64,000 nucleotides of DNA from Thermothielavioides terrestris NRRL 8126 (lineage: Eukaryota; Ascomycota; Sordariomycetes; Sordariales; Chaetomiaceae). The notes beneath the pieces are model-generated. The model was not told where the DNA came from. It saw only the letters and a program-made list of their open reading frames with translations, and made no database searches. The position numbers were made by a program, and so were the translations under genes. How positions within the stretch are numbered: position 1 is the first letter of the stretch; each line of letters opens with the position of its first letter. Location of the stretch: assembly GCF_000226115.1 (NCBI RefSeq), contig NC_016462.1, positions 558,001-622,000 on the forward strand. Reading direction: 5' to 3'. Shown in pieces: positions 1 to 10,462 of the stretch.

Positions 1-2926
1 CCAGCGGTTACGGTAACCCACGTCAGCTACCTATCGTGGTATCTTCGTAAGAACCTTGCGCAGGTACAAATGTTTGGTAATTACACGTTGAATTTTACCT
101 CTCTCGATGTGCGCAACACTCCCGCTGTGCTCCGTAGTCCGTCCACTACTTGGGATGTCTCAAGTTGGGTGGCTCTTGGGTAAGACCTGACCCTCGAACT
201 GGCGCGATCGCAAAGTACCTGCACGTGGTAAATACTGTGTAAGTTGCGACTGGCGAGCTCCTCATTTTACTGACTACCTACGCAGTGGAGAGGCACTGGG
301 GGATGCCGACGACTGTCAAATTGATGATGCTTGCGCGCTTGAAGTCTATGCACACAACACAGACGGAGACTAGCCTAGCTTTACCTATTTTCGGTTTGGC
401 GTTTAATCGGGTGACCAGCAGCTGAGCAGAGATGCGGTATGCCTCGCCTCCGCACAAAAGGCCCCGCGCCGGTTTGAGCCCTCGGCCGGTCCTGCCGAAG
501 CCGGGCCGAGCTCGGGAGCCTGCCATGCGGGCCGTGCATTGACAGATCCGTGGCTGGGGCCCAGATCCTGTAAAGACATTGCTTGGGGAGGTGTTTGAGG
601 TAGGTAGTTACTTTAAATAGTCAATCCTAATAACTTCGGATACTGTGTGTGTGTATTCCGTGCGGAGTGCTTCCGTACTGCATTGTAGGATTGAACCGCT
701 GGCGGTGCAGCCGGATGCAGGCCGTTGATCCGGCTGCATGCTGGCTTCCAGAAGCAGAGAGGAAGGCTGGAATTTGTCCTGCAGTGATGAACACTGGGTG
801 ACCAACTTCCTGCTGTTGGTTCACAGTTGCTTGCTTGCGCCTTGCACCTTGCACCTTGCACCTTTTGCACCTTAGGTGGCCATGGCCCGCGACGGGCCGG
901 CGAAGGGCGGCTGCTCCTTCACAGTGAGTCCACTAACTTCAGGTACTAGTCTGTATCCGTCCATACACTACCCTAGCTTAACCCCCTACCTAACCGACCT
1001 AGGAAACGATGTCGATCTCGCGCGCGGCGGCGCCTCTGATGCGGTCCGTGCTGGCAGTGAGGATTTGACAGAGCCCTGCAGCTGGGGGCAAGTTGGGCAC
1101 CCCGCCCGGATCTTGCTCCGGGCGGCTTTGATCAAATCAAAATGCTGCGCTAAAGTGGCTTTTTGCTGGAGGCGCCGTCTGTCGTCAAGCGGCCTGTGAT
1201 TCCTCGGCCGCCAGGCAACAACCATGGATGCATGCCGGCTTCCGCGAGGGGACGGAAGCAGCAGATCCAAGAGCCCGAGCGCCATGAAGGAACCCGACGC
1301 CTCGATGACTCGACGGTGAGAAAAAGCCGGCCGTGGTGCGACTCGTCTCTTGAGACGTCGAGACGTTGAGACGGCATTGCATCGCATCAGGACGGACGGG
1401 CTTTCCGTAGGTCGCGCTGATTTCTCTACGGAACACTCACAGTAGGCGACAAGGACAAGATCTTGATCTGGATACTCGGCCAATTACACTAGCATCTCCT
1501 CCGTCTCCAATGGCATTCGGCGAGATATCCGGCTCGCTCCGTGCATCTAGACCCCACGAAGGCCTGCGCTCTGCTGGGCACCAGGGACGGGATGCCCTTC
1601 CGGTCACTGCAGAGGACAGGCAAGGGTCTGTGCGCTCGGGTGATAACCAAGGTACGGAATATTTCTAACCATCTTGACGTGTGGATTGGACGCATCGGAA
1701 CGCTCCCTCGGTGCAATGATGCACCAACCCCCAAGGGGCTGCAGAGTGCCCTTTCTTTTTTCTCCTCTCGGAATGGTTCTCCTGCCTGCGCACCGGCCTG
1801 GCGCCGTTGCACCGTCGTCCCATTGCCCAATCCGGCTTCGCCGCTAAGCCGCGCGCCCAGCGGGATGGCCGTCGTTGTTGCTCTGCTGCCCCAGGTTGAT
1901 GGCTGCTGATTGCTTTGCTGCTGCGGAATACACAACACTGCTGTTCCCTGTTTTGAGATCAGTTTGCTGCCGTCCACACGGCCTCGGCCCGGTCTGTCAC
2001 ACTGGCCATCCAATGCTTCTTGCCCCCCCCCTTTGTCGGCAAAACCCGACTCCCATTGCCCGTCAAATGATAAGACCTGCCTCTCCCAACCCGTGGATCA
2101 CCCTTTCGGAGCCGGCATTCCATTCGGCCCCGGGATCGAAGACAACTGTGGCCGGCGCTAATTGAGGCGTACCGTCCTCGAGTCTGCGGGGTAACCAGGT
2201 ACCAACGTCAACCAAACACCTCCGCGGTTCGTCTCCGCGGTTCGTTGTCAAACTTCCGCATCCACAGTTTTCGGACCCGCTGCCCCAACCATCTGCACTA
2301 CTCCGTATCCGTACAATTCGCAGGAGGACGCTCCCCACCTCTTAACACCTTTTTTTTTTCTCTTGTCGGCCGTCCTCGTCGTTCGAGTTCACGTCTCCGG
2401 TCCCAGACCTCTGGGTTCTGCTCCTCCGCTCTTCCCTCTCCGCTCTCCGCCTTTGCTCCATCAGCCAGCGACGCTGCGACTCGTGCAATTCGCCCTACCC
2501 CGGTCTTCTTCTGGCGGCAGCTTGCGGAGTGCTACTGCCTACACGAGTTAGTGAAGCTTGCCGGCAGAAACGCCACAAATAGCGCCGAGTTACCTGCCTT
2601 TATTAGCCAGCTCACCGTCACTTGGGCGAGGGGCACACGTAACTTCACATCCCCTCCCCCTGGCTCGCATCCAAGCTACCGGTATTTGCCGGTCGCCACG
2701 GTCGCCTCTGGGCTGGGCCGGACTGGTCGACGCTAGTCTACCTTAAGTGAGCTTACTGCTCCCCCTGCCTCCGGCGGCGACGAAGTACATAAGAACTGCG
2801 CGAGCAGCAAGACAGACCGCCCCCGCTCCGTTGCACCCTGTTGTGCATCCTCTCTGTTGTTTCCACGCCGCGCGGCACTCCCAAGTCAGAGACAAGAACG
2901 GTTGCCTCACAGGCTGACGGCACAAG
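1..2926. other. Upstream region of pyr4, no supported gene
   Basis: No frame here encodes a protein I recognise, and the longest open frames lack domains or codon bias like the neighbouring genes. The visible structure is a short direct repeat of GCACCTT-like units near 838-874, a pyrimidine-rich stretch around 2336-2475 (including a T run near 2350) and a CT/AC-rich leader just before the pyr4 ATG. The last few hundred bases probably hold the pyr4 promoter and 5' leader. What the left 2 kb does is unknown. Confidence 0.5.
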
Positions 2927-4165
2927 ATGGCGGACCGCCATGCCACTCTATCTCAGACCTTCGCCGAGCGGGCCAAGACGGCGGCGCACCCGCTCACGCG
3001 CTACCTCTTCCGGCTGATGGACCTCAAGGCGTCCAACCTCTGTCTCAGCGCCGACGTGACCACGGCGCGCGAGCTGCTGGCGCTGGCCGACAAGGTCGGG
3101 CCCTCGATCGTGGTGCTCAAGACGCACTACGACCTGATCTCGGGCTGGGACTACAACCCGCAGACGGGCACGGGCGCCAAGCTGGCGGCGCTCGCACGCA
3201 AGCACGGCTTCCTCATCTTCGAGGACCGCAAGTTTGTCGACATCGGCAAGACGGTGCAGATGCAGTACACGGCCGGCACGGCGCGCATAATAGACTGGGC
3301 CCACATCACCAACGCCAACATCGACGCCGGCAAGGACATGGTGCGCGCCATGGCCGAGGCCGCGGCCAAGTGGAAGGAGCGCATCAACTACGAGGTCAAG
3401 ACGTGCGTCACCGTGGGTACGCCCGTGTCGGACCAGTTCGACGAGGCCGACGAGGCCGACGAGCAGCAGCAGCAGGAGGAGGAGGAGGAGCAGGCGCATG
3501 CGGGGGGGCAGGCGCAGGGTCAGGGGCAGGCGCCGGCGTCGTCGTCGTCGGCGCACGCCTCGGCGCAACAGCGAGATGACAAACGTGAGCCCCGCAGGCT
3601 CGCCGCGCAGGAGCAGCAGTCGAAGGAGGGCAAAGACGTTGACGGGCGGAAAGGGAGCATCGTCTCCATCACGACGGTGACGCAGTCGTTCGAGCCCGCC
3701 GACTCGCCGCGGCTGTCCAAGACCCACGAGCAGGGCGACGACGCCGTGTTCCCCGGCATCGAGGAGGCGCCGGCCGACCGCGGCCTGCTGCTGCTGGCGC
3801 AGATGTCGTCCAAGGGCTGCCTCATGACGCCGGCCTACACGCAGGCCTGCGTCGAGGCGGCGCGCGAGCACAAGAGCTTCGTCATGGGCTTCGTGGCACA
3901 GCAGTCGCTCAACGCGGCGCCCGACGACAACTTCGTCCACATGACGCCCGGGTGCAAGCTGCCGCCGCCGGGCGAGGACGAGAACGGCCAGCTCGAGGGC
4001 GACGGCCTCGGGCAGCAGTATAACACGCCGGACAAGCTCGTCGGCGTCTGCGGCACCGACATCGTCATCGTCGGGCGCGGCATCATCTCGGCCGCCGACC
4101 CGCCGTCCGAGGCGGAGCGGTACCGGAGGAAAGCGTGGAAGGCGTACCTGGCGCGGCTGGCGTGA
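2927..4165 (+). CDS. pyr4: Orotidine 5'-phosphate decarboxylase (OMP decarboxylase)
   Basis: Converts OMP to UMP, the last step of de novo pyrimidine synthesis, in the cytosol. One uninterrupted 412-aa frame. The conserved core appears in order: [14 protein letters not shown] (33-46), the substrate-lysine motif VLKTHYD (63-69), the catalytic [12 protein letters not shown] (98-109, with D100, K102 and D105 as the charged network), the QMSSKG block (292-297) and the phosphate-binding GRGI near 383-386. Between the N- and C-terminal halves of the barrel lies a hydrophilic insertion of about 120 residues (165-285) rich in Glu, Gln, Ser and Ala. Yeast Ura3 is about 267 aa; filamentous Sordariomycetes are known to carry an insertion here, so this fits the family rather than a broken gene. 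The ATG follows an ACAAG context. There are no introns. Confidence 0.97.
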   Translation: MADRHATLSQTFAERAKTAAHPLTRYLFRLMDLKASNLCLSADVTTARELLALADKVGPSIVVLKTHYDLISGWDYNPQTGTGAKLAALARKHGFLIFEDRKFVDIGKTVQMQYTAGTARIIDWAHITNANIDAGKDMVRAMAEAAAKWKERINYEVKTCVTVGTPVSDQFDEADEADEQQQQEEEEEQAHAGGQAQGQGQAPASSSSAHASAQQRDDKREPRRLAAQEQQSKEGKDVDGRKGSIVSITTVTQSFEPADSPRLSKTHEQGDDAVFPGIEEAPADRGLLLLAQMSSKGCLMTPAYTQACVEAAREHKSFVMGFVAQQSLNAAPDDNFVHMTPGCKLPPPGEDENGQLEGDGLGQQYNTPDKLVGVCGTDIVIVGRGIISAADPPSEAERYRRKAWKAYLARLA

Positions 4166-5124
4166 ATTAACGGGGCGAGCAAAGCAACGTCTTTGTTTTA
4201 GGATGGTGAACTCCCCTGTGGGCATTCGGGAGCATGTCTGCGACAGAAACAAACGGGGCCAGCAGACAGGGTCGGCAAAACCAAAAACAAGAGAGCGCCA
4301 GGCGAAAGGACCCCAGCGGGTTTCAATTTTGAATTTCGATATAGGGGAGGAAAGGAGGGGATGGAAGGAGGGATCCAAATCTCGGGGCGTGTTTGGATAG
4401 TAGATCTCTGGTCGATGCCACTGCGGTGCTGCGGTGCTGCGGTGCTCGTCCAGCCCGAGAACCTAGGACGGCCGAACACCCGGAGGGGGCCTTGTTGGCG
4501 CACCACCTGCCTACCTTACTTAGATATTTTGTATTTCGAGCGTCTTTTACTCGGGTTCCGGGAACTGTCCTGCGTCAGGCGTACGCATGTGTCCCTTCGC
4601 CAGATTCTTGTACACGACAGGACGATTTAGCGTAGTGAACATCCAAACACGACTCGGCGACGTCTCCGCCGGTCCTCCAGGGCCCGGTGTTAACGGGCGG
4701 TCTCGCCGTGGAGTCTCGCCAACCGGGCCTGGAGTTAACGGCCCTATCGGGAGAAAACCGTCAAGGTTGTGGGACGGCCAACGCCGGGCAGGGCTTGGCG
4801 ACATGGGTACCGCTGTTCGATTCCCTTCCCCCCACTCGTATGGAGCAGCAGCGGCGATTACCAATCCTTCAACTGCCACATCCTTCCTCCTCGGTTGCCT
4901 CGAGGGAACAATGGCACACTCACTTGCACGACCCAACAGGGCTCCAACAAGGCGGTCAGCACGGGGAACCCGGCCACCCTGTCACTGGTCTCCGTCTTGC
5001 AACTCAATTGCCGCGTGGGAATCGTGCTTACAGAGCAGAAATTCCGAATGATTTGATCGATTTGAATTAGTTACATTTTCGGCTCGACTTGGAGGAAGAA
5101 AAGCCCCCCTGCAGAGCGGGCGCC
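4166..5124. other. Intergenic, pyr4 3' region and promoter of the next gene
   Basis: Holds the presumed pyr4 3' UTR and the 5' region of the Zn2Cys6 gene. There is a triple GCGGTGCT-like repeat near 4423-4446. I see no coding sequence or RNA gene. Confidence 0.4.
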
Positions 5125-8100
5125 ATGTTACTTGACGACGACGCCACAGCCTCGATTAGTCCGGATGTCGAGAAGCCGCAGGGCTCCGGTGCCGACTGCG
5201 CCGGTGTCACAGACGGCGCCGCCGTGAAGCAGGACGCCCGGCCGCCGCCGCGGAAGCGGAGGCGGATAATCATCTCGTGCACCGAGTGCCACCGGCGGAA
5301 GCAAAAGGCATGGAATGGGCTCCTATCTTTCATGCACGAGTCTGTCGTGCCGTCTTTGCGCACTCCGAGCTGACACACGCCCGGCAGTGCAACCGCGGGT
5401 TCCCGTGCCAGAACTGCATCTCGCGCAACAAGGAGAGCGCGTGCAGGTACGAGACGGGCGCGCCCACCGCCAAGAAGCATGGCAGGCTAGCAACCACGGG
5501 CACCGGCTCCGGCGCGGGTACGGTGCCAACCCCTCCGGACGACACCCGCACCACGTCCGAAGACGCGAGGCGTGGCGACGCCGCCGCCGTCAAGTCCATC
5601 ACCAGAACCATCACCACCTCTTCCACCTCTTCCTCCTCCGCCTCCTCCACCTCGATTCCCACCCCCACCACCGAAGCTGCAACAAGCATCCCCACCAAGG
5701 TCGCCACCTTCGGCTACTCCCACACCGGCCTCAACACGCTCGGCTTCCTGCACCACCTCGAAACCGCCCACCCGCAGTCCTCCTCCGACGACACCGTCCT
5801 CACCCCCAACAGCATCCACAACAGCAGCAGCAGCAGCAACAGCGCCGCCGACCCCGGCACCCCGGCCACCCGCGACCGCTACCGCGCCCTGATCCGCCAG
5901 CTGCCCCCGCGCCGCTCCATCGAGCGCCTCGCGGCGCTCTACTTCGACGAGTTCAACTGGCAGTACGGCGCGCTCGACCGCGACGTGTTCGACGAGCAGC
6001 TCGCCGCCTGGTACCGGCTGCCGTACTGCCTGCTGACGGGCGCGGCGGGGCCGGGGGCGGCTGCGCAGGGAGGAGGAGGAGGAGGAGGAGGGGGTCGGGG
6101 CGGGTGTGGAGCTGGCGGGCTGCTGGGCGCGGAGCTGCGGGCGTTTCCGGCCGTGGTGTTTCAGGTGTGCGCTGTTTCGTTGCTGGTCGTGGAGGAGGGT
6201 GAGGGTGAGGACAGGGACGGTGAAGGGTTTGAGGAGCTCAAGTACGCCGGCGGGATGACGTTTGAGGACCTGGCGAGGGAGTACAGCGAGGCCGGGGTCG
6301 AGGTGCTCAGCGTGCTGGGGAAGAGGGGCATGGGGCTGAATACCGTGCTCGCGGGGTGGTTGAGGGCCGGGTTTTTGAAGTATGTCGGGCTGGTCACCGA
6401 GTCGGTAGGTTGTCTTCTTCTCCAATGGACGGCGGCGGGACATGGCGGGCGGGCTGACGCGAGCACAGTGGCACGCCGTCGGTGCGGCGATCCGCGACGC
6501 GCAGGAGATCGGCATGCACCGCGACAGCCTGGACCCGAAGCCGGCCGACGACAGCGCCGAGGCCGCGCTCGAGAAGCAGTGGGAGATCCAGCGCCGCCGG
6601 AAGGTGTGGATGACGCTCACCATGTGGGACGTGCACATGGCCTGCGTGCTCGGCCGCCCGACGACCATCGACCTCCGCATGGCGCCGCCATCGCTGCCCG
6701 TCGACGCGCCCGAGCCGAGGGACCGCTCCAAGACGCCCGTCCTGCCGCGCGGCGAGAACGACCCGCCGACGCCGCTGTCGCGGAGCCTCTGGGGCTGCCA
6801 GCTGATGCGCCCGATGCGCGAGATCCTCGAGCTGGAGAAGGAGGGCCCCTGCCCCAAGGACTTCGGCCGGGTCGACCGCGTGCACAACGAGCTGGTCGAC
6901 CTGGACGCGCGCACGCCGGCCTACTTCCGGCTCGAGAACCCGGACACGCGCTTCGACGCCCTGCCCGAGTGCGCCTGGCTGCCGCAGGCCCGCGTCTTCC
7001 TGCCGCAGCTGACCTCGTTCGAGCTCATGGCGCTGCACCGGCCCTACATCTTCACCCGCCCGCGCAGCCGCACCGAGGCGCTCAAGGCGAGCCTCGACAT
7101 GCTGCACGCCCAGCGGCTGCAGTTTATGATGCTCGATCCGAGGATGTACAACACGTGCGTTTGGAACTTCTTCTCCTCTCCCTCCTCCATGATTGTGCAT
7201 CGCTGAGACCGACGTTGGGCTGACACTGACGGCAACGGGTGCAGATTCTCCCTCTTCTTCGGCACCTTCGACGCCATCGTGCTGATGGCGTCCATCTACA
7301 TCCTGTTTCCCAAGGAGCACCCGGACTTGGTGCCGACGGCGATCCAACACTTCCGGTGGGCCGTCGAGCGCTTCGAGGCCATGGCGTCCCGCAACCCGCT
7401 GGCCAAGGCCGCCCTCGGCGTCCTCCGCGCCATCTGCCTCCGCCTGAGGCGCGCGCTCGGCATGTCCATGAAGACCATGCGCGCCATGCTGGCCCAGCCG
7501 TCGGCGCCGCCCGGCCGCCTCAGCACCGCCACCAACACCAACACCAGCACCAGCAACGCCAGCACCAGCGCAAAAGACCCCTTCCCCCCGCCGCAGCAGC
7601 AGATGCCGCTAGCCCAGGTGCATCAGCACCACCACTCTGGCCACGACCATGGAAGCAGCAGCGGCAGCGGCAGCGGCAGCGGTGCCGATGGGGGTACTGG
7701 TAGCGGTACCGGCTCAATGCTCACCCCCGCCACGTCCGCGTCCGCCCCCGCGTCCGCGTCCAACCCGACACCCACGCCCACGCCGGAGTTCGGTTTCAAC
7801 TTTGATTTCAATCTCGACCCGGATCTGTTCCGCTCCGGCGCCGGAGCCGGAGCAGGAGCCGGCACGGCCGATACAGGCACAGGTGGTCGTACTGACTCGG
7901 GTGATGGTGGTGGTGGCGGAGGAGGTGGTGGTGGTGGTGGGCCAGGCGTTGCCGCTTTCGACTGGACGCCGCCGAGCGACTTTGACTGGGCCAGCCTGCA
8001 GCCTATCTATGCCACCAGCGATCTGATCTATCACGACCTGGCTGCGACGGGGCCGGTGGCAGGCGGTGGTGGTGGTGGTGGTGGTGGTGACAGTGAAGGT

Positions 8101-8484
8101 GGTGGTGGGTCAGTGTGGGGGTATCCCGCTGCTTCTGCTGGTGGGTATGGTTCTGGCGCCGGTGCTGGTGCTACGCCTAGCGGCGCTACTCCTACCGGTG
8201 CTACTACTACCAGCAGTAGTAGTGGCGGCGGCGGCGGTGGTGATGGTACCATGGGCATGGACCGGGCGGGGCTAGGTATGGGCATGGACACAAGCATGGG
8301 CACGGGCATGGGCATGGGCGCGGACACGGGTGTGGGCGTGGATGTTGGCGTAGGCGCAAGCATGAAAGAGCTAGATGCGCTGGCTGCCCTGGCCCCGGCC
8401 GGCCCGCCCACGTTCTGCCATTTCGGCGGCCAGTTTGGCGACGACAGCGTGTGGAGCCTGCTGAACCAGTATGCGCCCTTTTAG
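5125..8484 (+). CDS. Zn2Cys6 fungal transcription factor
   Basis: Nuclear DNA-binding regulator; its target pathway cannot be told from sequence. Four exons join in frame: 5125-5307, 5388-6404, 6469-7154 and 7245-8484 (1041 aa). The binuclear zinc cluster is at residues 52-80 with spacing CX2CX6CX5CX2CX8C, preceded by a basic run (RKRRR). The first intron splits the cluster between RRKQK and CNRGFPC and starts with GC rather than GT (5308-5387). The middle region (about 275-690) has the fungal-specific transcription factor fold, with the AIRDAQEIGMHRD block at the start of exon 3. The C-terminal 330 residues are Gly-, Ser- and Thr-rich with Met-Gly repeats, probably disordered activation sequence. 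It starts about 960 bp after pyr4, on the same strand. The ATG at 5125 is chosen as the first ATG in the zinc-cluster frame. Confidence 0.9.
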
Positions 8485-9151
8485 ATGGGGGGCTGTGAGA
8501 CATAACCTAGTGGTTGCGTGCTCGGTTGGATATAGACACCTGGGAAATTGAAAAAAACGCGCCCTGGGAGGAGTCTCGGTGCGCTCGTTGGCGTCAGCGT
8601 GCGGTTGATTGGGTGCTGCCGTGCTGCCGTGGCGATGAGATGGAGAGAGTGAGAGATATGCTGCTTTCTGTGGTTTCTGTGACGTGCATTGGCTATCTAC
8701 CTGCGGGCATTGCGCGGCATGTAAGACGAGCGCCGAGTTTGTTCCGCCACCACCTGCGATGCGATGCCTATGCGCTGACGGGAGGAAACAACTCGGAACG
8801 GCAGACCGCCTCGATGTACCCCGTAGGCGCATCCTGTGTTGTGTAATGGCGACTCTACCTAGGACCTCGCGACTGAGTATGGTGTGGTCTATGGGCATCT
8901 AGAACTGCGTGCCGCTTGTATGTTGTCATTCATACACTGGTTCGGAGACAGCGATGGATGTGAAGGTCATGGACCTATAAGTCAAGACCTCTCTCTCCCT
9001 CCCAGCACAAATATGGGGCAGCATCACACATGCATATGAGGGCCTGCACCAGAATCACTCCATTAGAATCCGTCCTGCCCAAAATAAGTCAACTCGACCA
9101 CCAACAAATCCGCGGTTCCATCTCCTCCGCCAACCACCCGCCGCCGCCATC
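8485..9151. other. Intergenic, 3' region of the transcription factor
   Basis: I see no coding sequence. The last 100 bases before 9152 look like a short promoter/leader for the secreted-protein relic. Confidence 0.35.
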
Positions 9152-9681
9152 ATGACGAAGCCCATCACTCTCCTCCACGCCCTGACCGCCACCCTGTTCC
9201 CACTCACGCAGGCCAAGGCCTGCACCGAAGGCCTCAACTACCGTGGCTATAACCTGCTGAAGAAGGGCACAGTACCAAAACCCCCCCTACCCTCCCTACC
9301 GTCTCCCTCCCCGAGTCCCGTCCAACCCAGTCCTCGATCCCGCGTCATCGACCTCTAGCCGAACACCTAGCTACCTGACTCACCTACCTACCTACCACCC
9401 TCCATACTCACCCACCCCATTCAACAGCCCCGACACTGACCCTAACAACAACAACGTTAAACAAAACACAGGCAAATACGCAGCGAGATCGACAACGAAC
9501 CCAGAGCAGGCCGGACAGCCGACACAAGGACGTGGACAAGCAGCGCTCGCTCTTCCTCTTCCAATTGCGGCAGCGACGACGGCTGATGGATCCGCTAGTG
9601 AGGTGTACTTACCACGGCGAGCGACACGTGTGTGGACGGTGGGAGCGGGAAGGACAGCGGCTATTACATGTTACTATGTAA
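9152..9681 (+). pseudogene. Decayed small secreted cysteine-rich protein gene
   Basis: The first 40 codons encode a good signal peptide (MTKPITLLHALTATLFPLTQ, then AKA) followed by CTEGLNYRGYNLLKKG. That opening is typical of a fungal small secreted protein family whose members normally have Cys where this copy has Arg (YRGYN). A likely intron runs 9272-9471. Downstream, family-like fragments lie in more than one frame. EIDNE (9485-9499), NCGSDDG (9563-9583) and CVDGGSGKDSG (9629-9661) share one frame that is broken by stops near 9584-9598, while AGQPT (9510-9524) is in another. Splicing at 9272/9471 does leave a continuous frame to a TAA at 9679-9681, but that frame gives an Arg-rich tail unlike a secreted Cys-rich protein. 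I read this as a frameshifted pseudogene. The family assignment rests on memory of its conserved blocks. Confidence 0.45.
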
Positions 9682-10462
9682 CTAGGTAGCACAGCTCACT
9701 GGTTCAGTGTTCTGCTGGACCCAAGGGGTGGGCTGGTGTTTGGGGTTGGGACGGGGAGGGTCACGGTCGACTGACTGCAACGTTCAGGTTCTTTTCTTTT
9801 TTCTCACTGCCAGGCCAGTGCCGTCAAGCAAAAGAAACAGATGCCTCATCCTCGTTCAATGGCTACTGAAAACAGAGGGGGTATGTGGTATGTGTGAGCT
9901 AACGCCCATCCCGTGGTATCCCGTATCATGACTGCAAAAAAGAGGCCGCAACGCCTTTCTATCCGGGTAGCCTCTCCGACATTTTGGCATCCGCCCCCCT
10001 CTAAACGCCGCTGGCCGGCCACTTTAGAAGAACGGGCCACAACCGTGTCCTGCCGTCTGCCGTGCTAGTCATATATAGCAGCGGAATGCAGAAAAGAGAA
10101 AAGCATTGCCCGAGACGCTTCCAGACAGACACCAACACCGGGAAACGCCAGCCCCGGCTCGTTAGGCCCTGATACGATATGCGCACGGCCTGTTTGTTTG
10201 AGCACTTTCCACCTCTGTGCCATACGTCTCATGTGTGCGTGTTGTTGCTCGACCTGAGCAGCAAGCAAGAGGGAAGGGCGAAGAAAGAGCTATTCGAACT
10301 CGTCCCATTCCATTCCATCCATCCCATCTACCGACAACACCTGCAACATTCTGCAACGCAACCGCCCCTTCCAAAATACACGCCGTTACTCAATGAATCA
10401 GTTGCGTCTCCAAGCACTCACCGCTACCTAACAGACTCGACGGGAATTAGACAGATTAGAAC
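9682..10462. other. Intergenic, downstream of tbf1
   Basis: Contains the presumed 3' UTR of the minus-strand tbf1 gene. I see no convincing coding sequence, RNA gene or repeat. Confidence 0.35.

Noticed and set aside
2948..4378. 476-codon open frame antisense to pyr4
   Set aside because: It is a mirror of the GC-rich third positions of pyr4, Arg/Leu-rich with no family features.
5487..6914. 475-codon frame antisense to the Zn2Cys6 gene
   Set aside because: It spans a real intron and gives Ser/Arg/Gly low-complexity protein; a shadow of the plus-strand gene.
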